From Streptomyces lincolnensis (lineage in GTDB: Bacteria > Actinomycetota > Actinomycetes > Streptomycetales > Streptomycetaceae), in the NCBI RefSeq assembly GCF_021173675.1, contig NZ_JAIHON010000006.1, positions 558,001 through 622,000 on the forward strand: 64,000 nt of DNA, read 5' to 3'. A program made the position numbers and the translations under genes. Position 1 is the first letter of the stretch. The number at the start of each line of letters is the position of its first letter. Below are positions 41,802 to 51,076 of this stretch, piece after piece. Below the pieces are notes generated by a model, which was not told where the DNA came from, did not search any database, and saw only the letters and a program-made list of their open reading frames with translations.

Positions 41802-42566
41802 TCAGCCGTGGTGGTCCCGGGGCGGGGCCGGTGCCGGGGCCGGGATGGTCCTGGTGTCGAAGTCGCCGGTGATGATCCGCGTGGCGAGTTCCGACAGCCG
41901 CAGGTGGCGGGCGCGGGCGTACGCCCGGAACGTCTCGAAGGCGTCGTCGACGGAGGTGTTCCAGCGTTCCGCCAGGACGCCCTTGACCTGTTCGACCAGG
42001 ATGCGGCTGGTGAGCGCGTTCTCCAGCTGGCTGTTCTCGACGTGCGACTGCTCCAGCGTGCGCTGCTGGAGGATCGTGATGGTGGCCACGTCGGCGAGGG
42101 CCTGGGCGAGCGCGATGTCGTCGTCGCCGAGCCGGCGTGCCGTGGTCTGGAAGAGGTTGAGCGCACCGACGACGCGGCTGCGCAGGCGCAACGGGATGGC
42201 GTGGGTGACGACGTACCCCGTCTCGCGGGCTCGTGCGGCGAACCCCGGCCAGCTCGCGGTCGGCTCCGGAGCCGTCAGATCGATGTTGGTCCGGGCGGTG
42301 CCGCTGCGGTAGCACTCGACGCAGGGGCCCTGGTCGTGCTGGAGGGCGAAGAGTTCCAGCAGCCGGGCGTGCTCGTCGGAGGCGGCGATGACCTGGAGTT
42401 CACCGTGCGCGTCCGCGAGCAGGATCCCGGCCGCCGACACGCCGAGCAGTTCGACGCACCGCGTCGACAGGCGTTGCAGCAGGTCGATGACGTCGAAGTC
42501 CTCGACGAGGGAGTCCGCCACCTCCACGAAGATCTCGGCCAGACGTCGTTCGCGTTCGCGGGCCAT
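41802..42566 (-). CDS. GAF and ANTAR domain-containing protein (predicted transcription antiterminator)
   Basis: A 254-residue protein. A GAF domain (residues ~20-165; LLGVSAAGILLADAHGELQVIAASD, DQGPCVECYRSG, TGYVVTHAIPLRLRSRVVGALNLF) is followed by a C-terminal ANTAR domain (LENALTSRILVEQVKGVLAERWNTSVDDAFETFRAYARARHLRLSELA). ANTAR domains bind paired RNA hairpins and prevent termination, so the protein is expected to link a GAF-sensed signal to antitermination. The ATG at 42566 is nine bases after GGAAAGGG. Confidence 0.9.
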   Translation of the reverse strand: MARERERRLAEIFVEVADSLVEDFDVIDLLQRLSTRCVELLGVSAAGILLADAHGELQVIAASDEHARLLELFALQHDQGPCVECYRSGTARTNIDLTAPEPTASWPGFAARARETGYVVTHAIPLRLRSRVVGALNLFQTTARRLGDDDIALAQALADVATITILQQRTLEQSHVENSQLENALTSRILVEQVKGVLAERWNTSVDDAFETFRAYARARHLRLSELATRIITGDFDTRTIPAPAPAPPRDHHG

Positions 42567-42571
42567 GCCGA

Positions 42572-43312
42572 TCATCCCTTTCCACGGTCGGGCGAAGTCG
42601 GCCCGCTCATATCGTCTTCGAATCGGAGCCTGCGGGCCACCACGTCCTGCGCCACCTCGCCGAGGGGGCGATCGCTGGCGTAGGAGTGGGCACGCAGACG
42701 CAGGAGGGCGACCTCCATCGTGACGCCCAGTTGGACACTGACCATTCCGGTGGCCTGGTGCACGGCGGCGCGGTGCAGGGACGAGGCCTGGACGACCATG
42801 CCGGGATCGGGATGCTCGCCGTCCCCCTGCCGACTCCGCCCGCCGTCCAGGAATGCCGCGGTCAGCGCGGCCGCCAGGGCGCCGGCGTCGGCGTACTGCT
42901 GCTCGTTCGGCAGCCGGCCCGGGTCGCACAGCACGGTCAGTACGCCGACGCGGATGGCCCCGATGCCCAGCGGGAAGCAGCACACCCCGTTGACCCCCAG
43001 CTCGCGCGCGGCCGGCAGCAGCGTGGGCCACCGCTCGGGCCGGACCCGGTCCAGGTCCGGTTCCAGCACGGGGGAGCCGGTGGTGAGTGCTTCGGGTCCC
43101 GGCCCCTCGCCCAGCGTGAACTGGAGTTCCTCGAACCGGGCGCTCAACTCGGGCTGGCACCACACCGGTTCGGCCGTCAGGCGGTCCGGGCCCGCGAGCA
43201 GCGACAGCGCGACGCCCTCGGCGTCCAGCGCCCGCACGGACGCCCGTGCGGGGCCGCCCACACCATGCAGGCGCAGCGACCGCAGAACCTCGGCCATCCC
43301 CTCGCTGATCAC
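42572..43312 (-). CDS. GAF and ANTAR domain-containing protein (second)
   Basis: A 246-residue protein. The GAF domain (LDAEGVALSLLAGPDRLTAEPVW; FTLGEGPGPEALTTGSPVL; ELGVNGVCCFPLGIGAIRVGVLTVL) and C-terminal ANTAR helices (HRAAVHQATGMVSVQLGVTMEVALLRLRAHSYASDRPLGEVAQDVVARRL) are clear. A GTG at 43312 or ATG at 43297 could be the start. It ends six bases before the start of the other GAF-ANTAR gene, so the two are cotranscribed. Confidence 0.88.
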   Translation of the reverse strand: MISEGMAEVLRSLRLHGVGGPARASVRALDAEGVALSLLAGPDRLTAEPVWCQPELSARFEELQFTLGEGPGPEALTTGSPVLEPDLDRVRPERWPTLLPAARELGVNGVCCFPLGIGAIRVGVLTVLCDPGRLPNEQQYADAGALAAALTAAFLDGGRSRQGDGEHPDPGMVVQASSLHRAAVHQATGMVSVQLGVTMEVALLRLRAHSYASDRPLGEVAQDVVARRLRFEDDMSGPTSPDRGKG

Positions 43313-43376
43313 CCTGCTCCGTTCCGCCGCGGCTCGGGCTCCGAGGGGCGGGGGGCCGCCCGGACACCGCCGTACA

Positions 43377-43745
43377 CTACGTGGCCCGGGCCGTGATCGC
43401 ACGGCCGGCGGGTACGTCCCGCCAGGCGTCCCGGACCGTGGCGTACCGGGGGAAACGCTCCAGCAGACCGACGGCCCCGAAGACCATCTCGGGCCCCGGC
43501 CGGGTGTGGACGACACGCATCCAGCCTCCCCGCCGACGGCAGTCGTGCCAGGCCGCGCAGAACGGGACCAGGACACTGCTGTCCATGAACGTCGCGCCGC
43601 GCAGGTCGACTATCAGGAACAGCGGACCGGTGCCGTGGCGGGCGGCCTCCAGTTCACGCGTGAGGGCCGGCGTGGTCGTCAGGTCGAGCTCACCGCGGGC
43701 CCGGACCACGCGGCACTCGTCGTACAGGTCGGGATGCGGGCCCAT
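43377..43745 (-). CDS. STAS-domain anti-sigma factor antagonist
   Basis: A 122-residue single STAS domain: RVVRARGELDLTTTPALTRELEAAR, then LFLIVDLRGATFMDSSVLVPFCAAW, where the Ser pair (DSS) marks the usual phosphorylation site, and RVVHTRPGPEMVFGAVGLLERFP. STAS antagonists bind anti-sigma kinases when unphosphorylated and free a stress sigma factor. I place the start at ATG 43745, nine bases after GGAGGAG. It is upstream of the GAF-ANTAR pair on the same strand. Confidence 0.9.
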   Translation of the reverse strand: MGPHPDLYDECRVVRARGELDLTTTPALTRELEAARHGTGPLFLIVDLRGATFMDSSVLVPFCAAWHDCRRRGGWMRVVHTRPGPEMVFGAVGLLERFPRYATVRDAWRDVPAGRAITARAT

Positions 43746-43948
43746 GCGCCCCATCTCCTCCGTCACCGAGGTGACTTTCGGTCGTGTGCGCAGTGCCTCT
43801 GTTGCGCGGAACGCCACTTCACGGAGAGGGCCGGGGGCTCGGGCAGCCGTACGGCCACGGTACTGCGGAGTCCGTGCCCGCCGGGCACTAAGCGGCAATC
43901 CGGTTCCCCGCCAGGACGGCACGGCGATCCGGGCGCTGTTGTCGGTGT

Positions 43949-44416
43949 CTAGTCGGCGACCGCCGCGGTCCAGGTGATGTGCGGGGGCTCGACGCGGGCG
44001 CACAGGGGGCCGCCCTGCGCGTCGGTGAGGCCGAGGCGTCCGACCAGGAGCCCGTCGCGGGCGGCGGCGGCGAGGACGTCGGCGGGGACGACGTCGAGCA
44101 GGAGCTTGGCGCGGCGGAACATGGTGAAGGTGCCCGAGTCGTCGACCGTGCCCCACGACAGGTAGACGAACCGCCGGCCCAGCCGGTCCTGCACGTAGGG
44201 GCCCTTGACGTCGGTGCCGGTCGGTGAGGCGCTCGCGGTGCACTCCAGGGTCCACGTCGCGGACGGCGCGTCGCCGGGGTGCGGATCGAGGAGTTCGGCC
44301 GGACGGTCGCGGCGCTGCACGGCGACATGGATGTTGTCGTACGCCGGGACCGCGCCGTCGGCCGAGGCGGGACGGGTGCGGCCGGGCAGGTCGACGGCGT
44401 CGATGCGGATGCGCAT
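43949..44416 (-). CDS. DUF5990 family protein
   Basis: A 155-residue soluble protein with the DUF5990 pattern MRIRIDAVDLPGRT, HVAVQRRDRPAELLDPHPGDAPSATWTLEC, KGPYVQDRLGRRFVYLSWG and FTMFRRAKLLLDVVP. The family is common in actinobacteria and has no known function. No signal peptide is visible, and the ribosome site is weak. Confidence 0.82.
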   Translation of the reverse strand: MRIRIDAVDLPGRTRPASADGAVPAYDNIHVAVQRRDRPAELLDPHPGDAPSATWTLECTASASPTGTDVKGPYVQDRLGRRFVYLSWGTVDDSGTFTMFRRAKLLLDVVPADVLAAAARDGLLVGRLGLTDAQGGPLCARVEPPHITWTAAVAD

Positions 44417-44915
44417 GGGGCCATCATCCCGCGCTTGGCGCGCGGGCCGGTGCGCCGGACCGCCTCAGCCGAGGTAGCCGGTGCGGGTGGTGCCGGTGAC
44501 GGTGACCGTCAGGACGACGGCCTCGACGCCGGTGGCCGGAATGGCGTCGGCGCCGGCGATCTGCGGCGCTCTCAGCCGCACTCTGACCTGCGGGCACGGC
44601 CGCACGACGGTAGGTGCCGGGAACTGTCCCTCTCCGCCGTGGGCCGGCGCATCGCCACAGGACCGATCCTGGCCCGCGCCCGGCACAGTTCTTGCGACCC
44701 CTTTGGCATCGCGTGACATCGAGCGGCGTGGCGTTGCGTGGCTGGTCGGCTCCTCCTCACCCCTCACCCCTCACCCCTCACCGCGCACCCCGCGCGCCTC
44801 GCCTGTGACACGCGCCACGACGTCGTCCCGGAACCCGGCCCCCGTCCGCTCCGACTCCTGAACCGGCACGGCCCGATCCGGCCGGCACCGTACGACGCGA
44901 TCTGGAGACCCGGCG
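44417..44915. other. Gap with a likely gene remnant and a 7-bp repeat tract
   Basis: About 500 bp without an intact gene. On the minus strand, 44465-44600 encodes a fragment ending GADAIPATGVEAVVLTVTVTGTTRTGYLG, which resembles one blade of secreted actinobacterial proteins with repeated VPATGV-AVVLNVTVT segments. There is no start or signal, so it is probably a decayed remnant. At 44757-44782 a short tract of four CCCCTCA units occurs. Confidence 0.5.
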
Positions 44916-45506
44916 ATGGACCACTCCCGACAGTCCCCCTCCGGCGCGGGAGCGGACAGCACCCACAGCACTCGCGACACCCGCGGCACCCACAACACCC
45001 TCTGGCGGCCCACCCGCCGCCGCCTCACCGACACCCTGCTCGTCGCGCTCGCGCCCCTCACCGTGTGCAGCCTGGCGCTCGGCGGCCTGACCACGTGGGT
45101 CGGTACCGGGAAGGCGGGCGGTCCGGCCAGGATCGCCGTCACGAACGGGCGGGTCTTCCTGCCGTACGGCGAGACCACGGAGACCGCGGCCTTCTTCGAC
45201 ATCGCCAACACCGGTGACGTGGACGACCGGTTGGTCGAGGTGACGTCCTCCGGGGCCGGCGGCGACATCGCCCTCAGTCGTCACCGCATGGTCGGGAGCG
45301 GGGCCGCGTCCCGGGAAGAGGTGGCCTCGGCCGTCGTCCGTGCGGGCGGTGAGCTGTCCATGTCCCCGCAGGATCTGGACGTGACCCTGCGGGCCGGGGC
45401 GGACTGGCAGGAGGGCGACCTCGTACCGTTCACGCTGCGCTTCGAGGACAGCGAGCCGGTCAAGGTCCTGGCGGTGGTGGTGCGTCCGGGCGACACCCCC
45501 TCCTGA
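44916..45506 (+). CDS. Copper chaperone-like protein (PCuAC / DUF461 type), membrane-anchored
   Basis: A 196-residue protein. A basic N terminus and one TM helix (LLVALAPLTVCSLALGGLTTWVG, residues ~40-62) precede an extracytoplasmic beta domain of PCuAC type: VTNGRVFLPYGETTETAAFFDIANTGDVDDRLVEVTSSGAG, ALSRHRMVG and GGELSMSPQDLDVTLR. His and Met of the first half-site (HRM) are present, but the later His of the classical copper motif is not obvious. It probably carries copper to an oxidase or to the CopA system. The ATG at 44916 follows GGAG. Confidence 0.82.
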   Translation: MDHSRQSPSGAGADSTHSTRDTRGTHNTLWRPTRRRLTDTLLVALAPLTVCSLALGGLTTWVGTGKAGGPARIAVTNGRVFLPYGETTETAAFFDIANTGDVDDRLVEVTSSGAGGDIALSRHRMVGSGAASREEVASAVVRAGGELSMSPQDLDVTLRAGADWQEGDLVPFTLRFEDSEPVKVLAVVVRPGDTPS

Positions 45507-45603
45507 TGTGCCTTGGATCACGTGTTGTGGGGTGAGTGGGGGCCAGGTGCAATTTCCGTACTCCCGTATGACGAGCAATGCCCGGATGCGAGGATGAGGC
45601 GCC

Positions 45604-46326
45604 ATGACAGCAGGGTGGTGTTCTCGCGCAGTACGGGCCGCGGTGTTCGCGGCCGTCTGTGTGGTGCTCGCCGCTCTGGGCCACGTCCTGATGTCCGGGA
45701 CCGCCGTGCCCGCGTGGACCCTGGCCGCCGGTGTGGCCGCGACCGGTGCCGTGGGCTGGGGCCTGGCGGGCCGTGAGCGCGGACTGCCGCTGGTCGTGAC
45801 CGTCGTGGTCGCCGCGCAGACGGCACTCCACTCGGCCTTCTCCCTCGCCCAGTCGACCTCGCCCGCCCGCCCGGCGACCGGGTCGGGGAGCACCGCCTCC
45901 ATGGACATGACCCCCATGGACTCCACGGCCTCCATGACGCACATGGGCCCCATGGGCATGAGCCACGTGGACCAGACCGATCACATGGGCGACATGGCTC
46001 ATATGGGCAATACCGGCCACATGGGCCACATGGGGCATTCCCTGTTCGACGGCGACTCGTCGTTCGGCATGCTCGCCGCCCACCTGCTCGCCGCGCTCCT
46101 CACCGGTCTCTGGCTGGCGCACGGCGAGCGGGCCGCGTTCCGCATCCTGCGGGCCGTGGCCGGATGGCTGGCGGCGCCACTGCGGCTGCCGCTGCTCCTG
46201 CCCGCGGTCCCGGACCGCCCGCGCCCTCGCGTACGTCGTCCCCGCTCGGACCGGGCGCCGAGCCTTCGCCTTCTCGTCCACGCGATCACCTCTCGGGGTC
46301 CGCCCCTGGGGACCGCTGTCTCCTGA
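45604..46326 (+). CDS. Met/His-rich integral membrane protein, probable copper-related
   Basis: A 240-residue protein with about four TM helices (AAVFAAVCVVLAALGHVLM; AWTLAAGVAATGAVGWGLAG; LPLVVTVVVAAQTALHSAFSL; FGMLAAHLLAALLTGLWLAHG). Between the third and fourth is a long Met/His loop (residues ~100-148; MGPMGMSHVDQ, DHMGDMAHMG, GHMGHMGH) typical of copper-binding proteins. A basic C-terminal tail follows. It sits after the PCuAC gene on the same strand and is probably a copper sink or transporter partner. No known family is recognised with certainty. Confidence 0.8.
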   Translation: MTAGWCSRAVRAAVFAAVCVVLAALGHVLMSGTAVPAWTLAAGVAATGAVGWGLAGRERGLPLVVTVVVAAQTALHSAFSLAQSTSPARPATGSGSTASMDMTPMDSTASMTHMGPMGMSHVDQTDHMGDMAHMGNTGHMGHMGHSLFDGDSSFGMLAAHLLAALLTGLWLAHGERAAFRILRAVAGWLAAPLRLPLLLPAVPDRPRPRVRRPRSDRAPSLRLLVHAITSRGPPLGTAVS

Positions 46327-46478
46327 CGACAGCCGGATTCCCGAGGTCACCCCTGTCGCGTGCCTCGGGTATCGGCCGTACCCGCGCACAGCCGCCGTAC
46401 GGCCGTCTCCCCCTCACCGGACCGCCCGCGCCCTCGCGCGCCGCCGGTCCGGATCACGGATGACGAGAAGGACACCAG

Positions 46479-47150
46479 GTGATCACTTCTGTCCTGCCCG
46501 CCGCGCCCCGCGCGGACGAGAAGACGGCCGGGCAAACGCCCGGCTGCACCCCCGAGAAGCCGGTATCGCTCGACGACTCGATAACCGCGTGGGCCCTGGC
46601 CGCCCGTGGCGGTGACCCGGTGGCGGTCGAGCATTTCGTACGGGCCCTGCACCGCGACGTCCAGCGCTACGTCGCCCACCTCTGCGCCGACCCCCAGGCG
46701 GTGGACGACCTGGCGCAGGACACGTTCCTGCGCGCTCTCGGCAGCCTGCACCGCTTCGAGGGCCGTTCCTCCGCCCGCGCCTGGCTGCTGTCCATCGCCC
46801 GCCGGGCGGTGATCGACAGCTTCCGGTACGCCGCCGCCCGCCCGCGCCTGGCCGACGTACCCGACTGGCAGCTGGCCGTGGAGAACGCGCAGCCGCGTGA
46901 CCTGCCCGGCTTCGACGACGGCGTCGTCCTGCTGGACCTGCTGGAGTCGCTGCCCGACGAGCGCCGGGAGGCCTTCGTCCTCACCCAACTGGTCGGCCTG
47001 CCCTACGCGGAGGCCGCCGTAGCCGGCGACTGCCCCATCGGCACGGTCCGCTCCCGCGTGGCCCGCGCCCGCGCGACCCTGATCGACCTGCTCACCGACC
47101 AGGCCGAGCCCACCGACCAGGACCAGCCGGTCGCACTGGCCGCGGCCTGA
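46479..47150 (+). CDS. ECF RNA polymerase sigma factor
   Basis: A 223-residue ECF sigma factor. Sigma-2 (RALHRDVQRYVAHLCADPQAVDDLAQDTFLRALGSLHRFEGRSSARAWLLSIARR) and sigma-4 (LLESLPDERREAFVLTQLVGLPYAEAAVAGDCPIGTVRSRVARARATLIDLL) are clear. The start is the GTG at 46479. It follows the Met/His-rich membrane protein and could control copper or redox genes. No anti-sigma factor gene adjoins it. Confidence 0.92.
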   Translation: MITSVLPAAPRADEKTAGQTPGCTPEKPVSLDDSITAWALAARGGDPVAVEHFVRALHRDVQRYVAHLCADPQAVDDLAQDTFLRALGSLHRFEGRSSARAWLLSIARRAVIDSFRYAAARPRLADVPDWQLAVENAQPRDLPGFDDGVVLLDLLESLPDERREAFVLTQLVGLPYAEAAVAGDCPIGTVRSRVARARATLIDLLTDQAEPTDQDQPVALAAA

Positions 47151-47167
47151 CCCCGGCCGATCCGTCC

Positions 47168-47212
47168 GAGGGTGCCGCCGGGAGAACCCACCGGCGCCCT
47201 CGGCGGCACCTC
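47168..47212 (+). terminator. Intrinsic terminator after the ECF sigma factor
   Basis: An inverted repeat with arms GAGGGTGCCGCCG (47168-47180) and CGGCGGCACCTC (47201-47212), one bulged G, lies 18 bp past the stop codon. Confidence 0.7.
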
Positions 47213-47345
47213 GCCCGGGACATACCAACGCAGGACTCATCCGTCGAGGGGGCGTCCTCCCGCTTCCCGCTTGGGCTGTCCCCCGTTCCGAAGCACCTGC
47301 TCGCCGGAGTGATCACGCCGCGGTCCGCGCCTAGCGTCGTGTCCC

Positions 47346-48929
47346 ATGCCGACCTTCTTACGGACGTCCGAGCCCGGCAGCCGCACGGGCCTTGCGCGCA
47401 CCACGGTCGGGGCCGCCCTGTGCCTCGTCGGCGCGCTCACCCTCGCCGCGCCGCCCGCAACCGCCGAACCCGCCCGCACCACGACCACGGACCCGCTCGC
47501 CCGCTACCACCACCAGCAACTCGCCTGGAAGAGCTGCCTCCTGGGCCCCGAGGACACGACCGGCAAGGAACTCCAGCAGGCGGGCGCCCAATGCGCCGAC
47601 GTCACCGTCCCGTTGAACTACGACGACCCGGACGGTCGTACGATCACCGTCGCGATCTCACGGATCAGGGCCACCGACACCGCGCACCGCGTCGGCCCGT
47701 TGCTGCTCAACGGCGGCGGCCCCGGCGGGCAGACGATCGGCGACCCGCCGTGGGTGCGCGCGGCGATGAAGCAGGTCGGCGAGCGCTACGACGTGGTGGG
47801 CGTGGACCCCCGTTTCGTCGGCCGCAGCACGCCGCTGGACTGCCAGTGGCCCACCGGTTCCCTGATCCGCGGCGCGGGCGACGACCGTGCCGGATTCGAC
47901 CGTATGACGGCCTTCGCGCAAGAACTCGCCCGTCTCTGCCGTACGCACGAGGGCGATCTGCTGCCCTATGCCACCACGCGGAACACCGCGCGCGACATGG
48001 ACGTCGTCCGCGCCGCGCTCGGCGAGCGCAGAATCTCCTATCTCGGCTACTCGTACGGCAGTTACCTCGGACAGGTGTACGCCACGATGTTCCCCGGCCG
48101 CACCGACCGGGTCGTGCTCGACGGCCTCGTCGACCCCGACCGCTACAGCCCGCTGCTGCTGCGCGGCACCGAGCGGGCCAACCGGCACGCCCTGGAGGGC
48201 TGGGCCGCCTGGGCCGCCGCCCGCGACACCACCTACGGCCTGGGCCGCACCCGCGGCGCCGTACTGGCGGTCGTGGACGGCGTCCAGAGGTCGGCCGGAC
48301 GCGCGCCCCTGCCGATCGGCGGCCACCGGGTGGACGAACACGTCGTACCCCTCGTCCTCTTCAACGGTCTCTCCCAGGACAACGACATCGCGTACGCCGA
48401 ACTCGCGCGGGCCGTGACCGACATGCGGCGTGCCGCGGGCGGCCACCCGGTCACCCCGTCGCCGGGGCTGGCCGGCACGCTCGATTTCCTGCTGAGCGGA
48501 TCCGACTCCTCCTACGGCAGCGCGCAGGCGGCGATCCTGTGCGGCGACGCGGCCGCACCGCGCGACCCGGAGACGTACTGGCGCGATGTCCAACGCGCCC
48601 GCACGCGGGACCCGTTGTTCGGTCCCGTCACGCACACCATCGGACCGTGCGCGTTCTGGGACCCGCCGCGCGAACGCCCGACCACCATCCGCAACGACCT
48701 GCCGGCCCTGCTCGTCAACGCGACGGGCGACCCGCGCACCATCCACCAGAACGCGCTGGCGGTACGCCGCGACTGGCCCTCCTCCCGTCTGGTCACCCTG
48801 CGCGGCGCGGACCAGCACGCCGTGTACGGCGTCTTCGGCAGCTCGTGCGTCGACACCACCGTCAACACCTACCTCGCCACCGGTCGCCCGCCGGCCGAGG
48901 ACGTCACCTGCGACCGGCTCTCCGGATGA
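47346..48929 (+). CDS. Secreted alpha/beta-hydrolase, tripeptidyl aminopeptidase (TAP) family
   Basis: A 527-residue exported protein. A signal peptide (LARTTVGAALCLVGALTLAAPPATAEP) is followed by the alpha/beta-hydrolase core with oxyanion region LLLNGGGPGGQT, nucleophile elbow ISYLGYSYGSYLGQ, and a C-terminal TAP-like domain (PALLVNATGDPRTIHQNALAVRRDWPSSRLVTLRGADQHAVYG), which holds the expected Asp and His. These enzymes of the S33 family release tripeptides or act on other peptides outside the cell. The ribosome site is weak, and a start within the first 15 codons cannot be excluded. Confidence 0.9.
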   Translation: MPTFLRTSEPGSRTGLARTTVGAALCLVGALTLAAPPATAEPARTTTTDPLARYHHQQLAWKSCLLGPEDTTGKELQQAGAQCADVTVPLNYDDPDGRTITVAISRIRATDTAHRVGPLLLNGGGPGGQTIGDPPWVRAAMKQVGERYDVVGVDPRFVGRSTPLDCQWPTGSLIRGAGDDRAGFDRMTAFAQELARLCRTHEGDLLPYATTRNTARDMDVVRAALGERRISYLGYSYGSYLGQVYATMFPGRTDRVVLDGLVDPDRYSPLLLRGTERANRHALEGWAAWAAARDTTYGLGRTRGAVLAVVDGVQRSAGRAPLPIGGHRVDEHVVPLVLFNGLSQDNDIAYAELARAVTDMRRAAGGHPVTPSPGLAGTLDFLLSGSDSSYGSAQAAILCGDAAAPRDPETYWRDVQRARTRDPLFGPVTHTIGPCAFWDPPRERPTTIRNDLPALLVNATGDPRTIHQNALAVRRDWPSSRLVTLRGADQHAVYGVFGSSCVDTTVNTYLATGRPPAEDVTCDRLSG

Positions 48930-48957
48930 CCGCATGACCGCATGACCGCGCGGGGCT

Positions 48958-49620
48958 TCACAGCAGGCCGAGGTCCCGGGCACGGAGCGCCGCCTGGGTG
49001 CGGTCGCGCAGGCCGAGGCGGCTGAGGATCCGGGAGACGTGGTTCTTGACCGTGCCCTCGCTGAGGTACAGCCGCGCGGCGATCTCCCGGTTGGTGTGCC
49101 CGTGCGACACCAGCCGCAGGATGTCCGTCTCGCGCGGGCTGAGGGAGACGGCGGGGGCCTCGTCGGCCGCTGCGGGACGGGGCAGGAAGGCGGTCAGACG
49201 GCGGGCTACGGACGAGTCGATCTGGGTGACGCCCGCGTGGGCCAGGCGGACCGCGTGGGCGAGTTCCTCCGCCGGCAGATCCTTCAGGAGATAGCCGTGC
49301 GCGCCGGCCCGCAGCGCCTGCACGACGTACTCCTCGTCGTCGAAGGTCGTCAGCATCACGACCCGGCACCCGGGCGCCCGCTCGCACAGGACGGCGACCG
49401 CCTCGACACCGTCCATCCCCGGCATCCGGACATCCATCAGTACGACGTCCGGTCCCGTCTCCAGGGTCTTCGCCACGGCGTCCCGGCCGTCCACGGCGGT
49501 GCCGACGACCTCGATGCCCGGCCGGATGGACAGCAGGGAGGCGATGCCGTCCCGGATGAGCCGCTGATCGTCCACGACCAGCACTCGCACGGGCTCCTGG
49601 TCATTGATGTCACCGCTCAT
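48958..49620 (-). CDS. NarL/FixJ-family response regulator
   Basis: A 220-residue response regulator. The receiver domain has acidic VVDDQRLIRD, phospho-Asp in VVLMDVRMPGMDG and LKDLPAEEL. A C-terminal LuxR HTH (LSPRETDILRLVSHGHTNREIAARLYLSEGTVKNHVSRIL) follows. It is cotranscribed with the kinase upstream (4-bp overlap ATGA at 49617-49620). Confidence 0.95.
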   Translation of the reverse strand: MSGDINDQEPVRVLVVDDQRLIRDGIASLLSIRPGIEVVGTAVDGRDAVAKTLETGPDVVLMDVRMPGMDGVEAVAVLCERAPGCRVVMLTTFDDEEYVVQALRAGAHGYLLKDLPAEELAHAVRLAHAGVTQIDSSVARRLTAFLPRPAAADEAPAVSLSPRETDILRLVSHGHTNREIAARLYLSEGTVKNHVSRILSRLGLRDRTQAALRARDLGLL

Positions 49621-50786
49621 GTCACCGCCTCCCCGGCCACCGGGGACGTCGGCCTCGTCCCGCGCGGGACCGTCACCGTCACCCGGGTGCCGGCGCCCGG
49701 GCCGCTGTCGACGTCGACGCTCCCCGCCACCAGATGTACCCGCTCCCGCATGCCGAGCAGCCCGAACCCGGCGGCGTCCACGTCCGGCGCGAAGCCGCGG
49801 CCGTCGTCCGTCACCTCCAGCCGTGCGGTGTCCCCGGCCAGCCGGGCCACCACCGTCACCCGTGAGGCCCCCGCATGGCGGCGCGCGTTGGTCACGGCCT
49901 CCTGCGCGGCCCGGTACAGCGCGGTCAGCTCGGCCACGCCGTAGCCGTCCTCGTCGCCGCTCACCTCGACGGTGACCCGCGGCCGTGCCGCACCGTCCTG
50001 CGCCAGCGCGGCGAGCGCCGCCGACAGCGTGGGGCGCGTCGCCTCGTCCCGCAGGGCGCGCACCGACTGCCGTACGTCGCCCAGCGCGAGCCGTACCGAG
50101 CGCCGCGCCTCGTCCAGTGCCCGCCGGGCCGCGTCGGGATCCAGGCTCTGGAAGTCCGCGGCCATCTCCAACTGCACGGACATCGCGGTGAGATGGTGAC
50201 CGAGGCTGTCATGGATGTCCCGCGCCAGCCGGTTGCGCTCGGTGGCGGCGGACAGTTCGGCGACCCGCGCGGCATACGCCTCCACCTCGAGCCGTGCGCG
50301 CTGCTCGCCGACACCCACCGCCGCCATCGCGATCGCCAGCACCAGCCCGACGCAGAGCATCAACAGGTCGGCCACGTACTCCTGTTCGCGGTACCAGCCG
50401 GGCGCGGTCAGCAGATACCCGGTGAGCAACCCGGCCAGACACAGCGCGGCCAGCGCCAGCGCGGCGGTACGGCCGAAGGCGAAGTAGGCGGTGAACGGCA
50501 CCAGCACGAACAGCACTTGGGACAGCCCCGAGGCGTCCAGCAGCACCACCGCTCCGATCAGGGCGCAGCGGGCCAGCAGCAGCGGCACCCGGACGGCGGG
50601 CCGCCGACGCCCGACCGCCTCCAGCGCGAACAGCGCGCCGATCGCGGCGACGAAGCCGGCCATCCGCCAGGCCGTGGGCCCGGGGCCGTCGTCCAGGTCG
50701 GCCGCCGCGGAGTACGGACCACCCGTCAGTACGACGCCGTACAGCAACGGCGCCACCCATCGCACGGGCACATACGCCGCCACCAT
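49617..50786 (-). CDS. Membrane sensor histidine kinase (HisKA_3 family)
   Basis: A 389-residue kinase. Five or six TM helices occupy residues ~10-165 (VAPLLYGVVLTGG; GFVAAIGALFALEAV; LVPFTAYFAFG; ALALAALCLAGLL; LLMLCVGLVLAIAMAAVGVG). HisKA_3 follows with the phospho-His in RNRLARDIHDSLGHHLTAMS, then HATPase with GFGLLGMRERV and DDGRGFAPD. I chose the ATG at 50786 (GAGGGGGT upstream). With the NarL regulator it forms a two-component system whose signal is unknown. Confidence 0.93.
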   Translation of the reverse strand: MVAAYVPVRWVAPLLYGVVLTGGPYSAAADLDDGPGPTAWRMAGFVAAIGALFALEAVGRRRPAVRVPLLLARCALIGAVVLLDASGLSQVLFVLVPFTAYFAFGRTAALALAALCLAGLLTGYLLTAPGWYREQEYVADLLMLCVGLVLAIAMAAVGVGEQRARLEVEAYAARVAELSAATERNRLARDIHDSLGHHLTAMSVQLEMAADFQSLDPDAARRALDEARRSVRLALGDVRQSVRALRDEATRPTLSAALAALAQDGAARPRVTVEVSGDEDGYGVAELTALYRAAQEAVTNARRHAGASRVTVVARLAGDTARLEVTDDGRGFAPDVDAAGFGLLGMRERVHLVAGSVDVDSGPGAGTRVTVTVPRGTRPTSPVAGEAVT

Positions 50787-51076
50787 GCGCACCCCCTCAC
50801 CCGGTGCGGTCAGGTTAAGCCGACCACGTCCGCGAAGGGCACCGGCGAGCACAACCCAGCCGGATCGAGCCCGTCGGCACGTGCCGAACGGTCAGGCGGC
50901 GCCCGTAGGACCGTGACTTCCGGCCGTCGACGCACGACGTCCGTCACCTCCCGCCGCCGACCGGCCGACTCCTACGGTGGCGACCCGGACCTGCGGTCCG
51001 GACCGGCAGTTGGAGGCCCCCGCGAGCGCCAACGGCCCGTGCAATCACCGACCTTTCGAGCAACCGGAGTGGCCCC

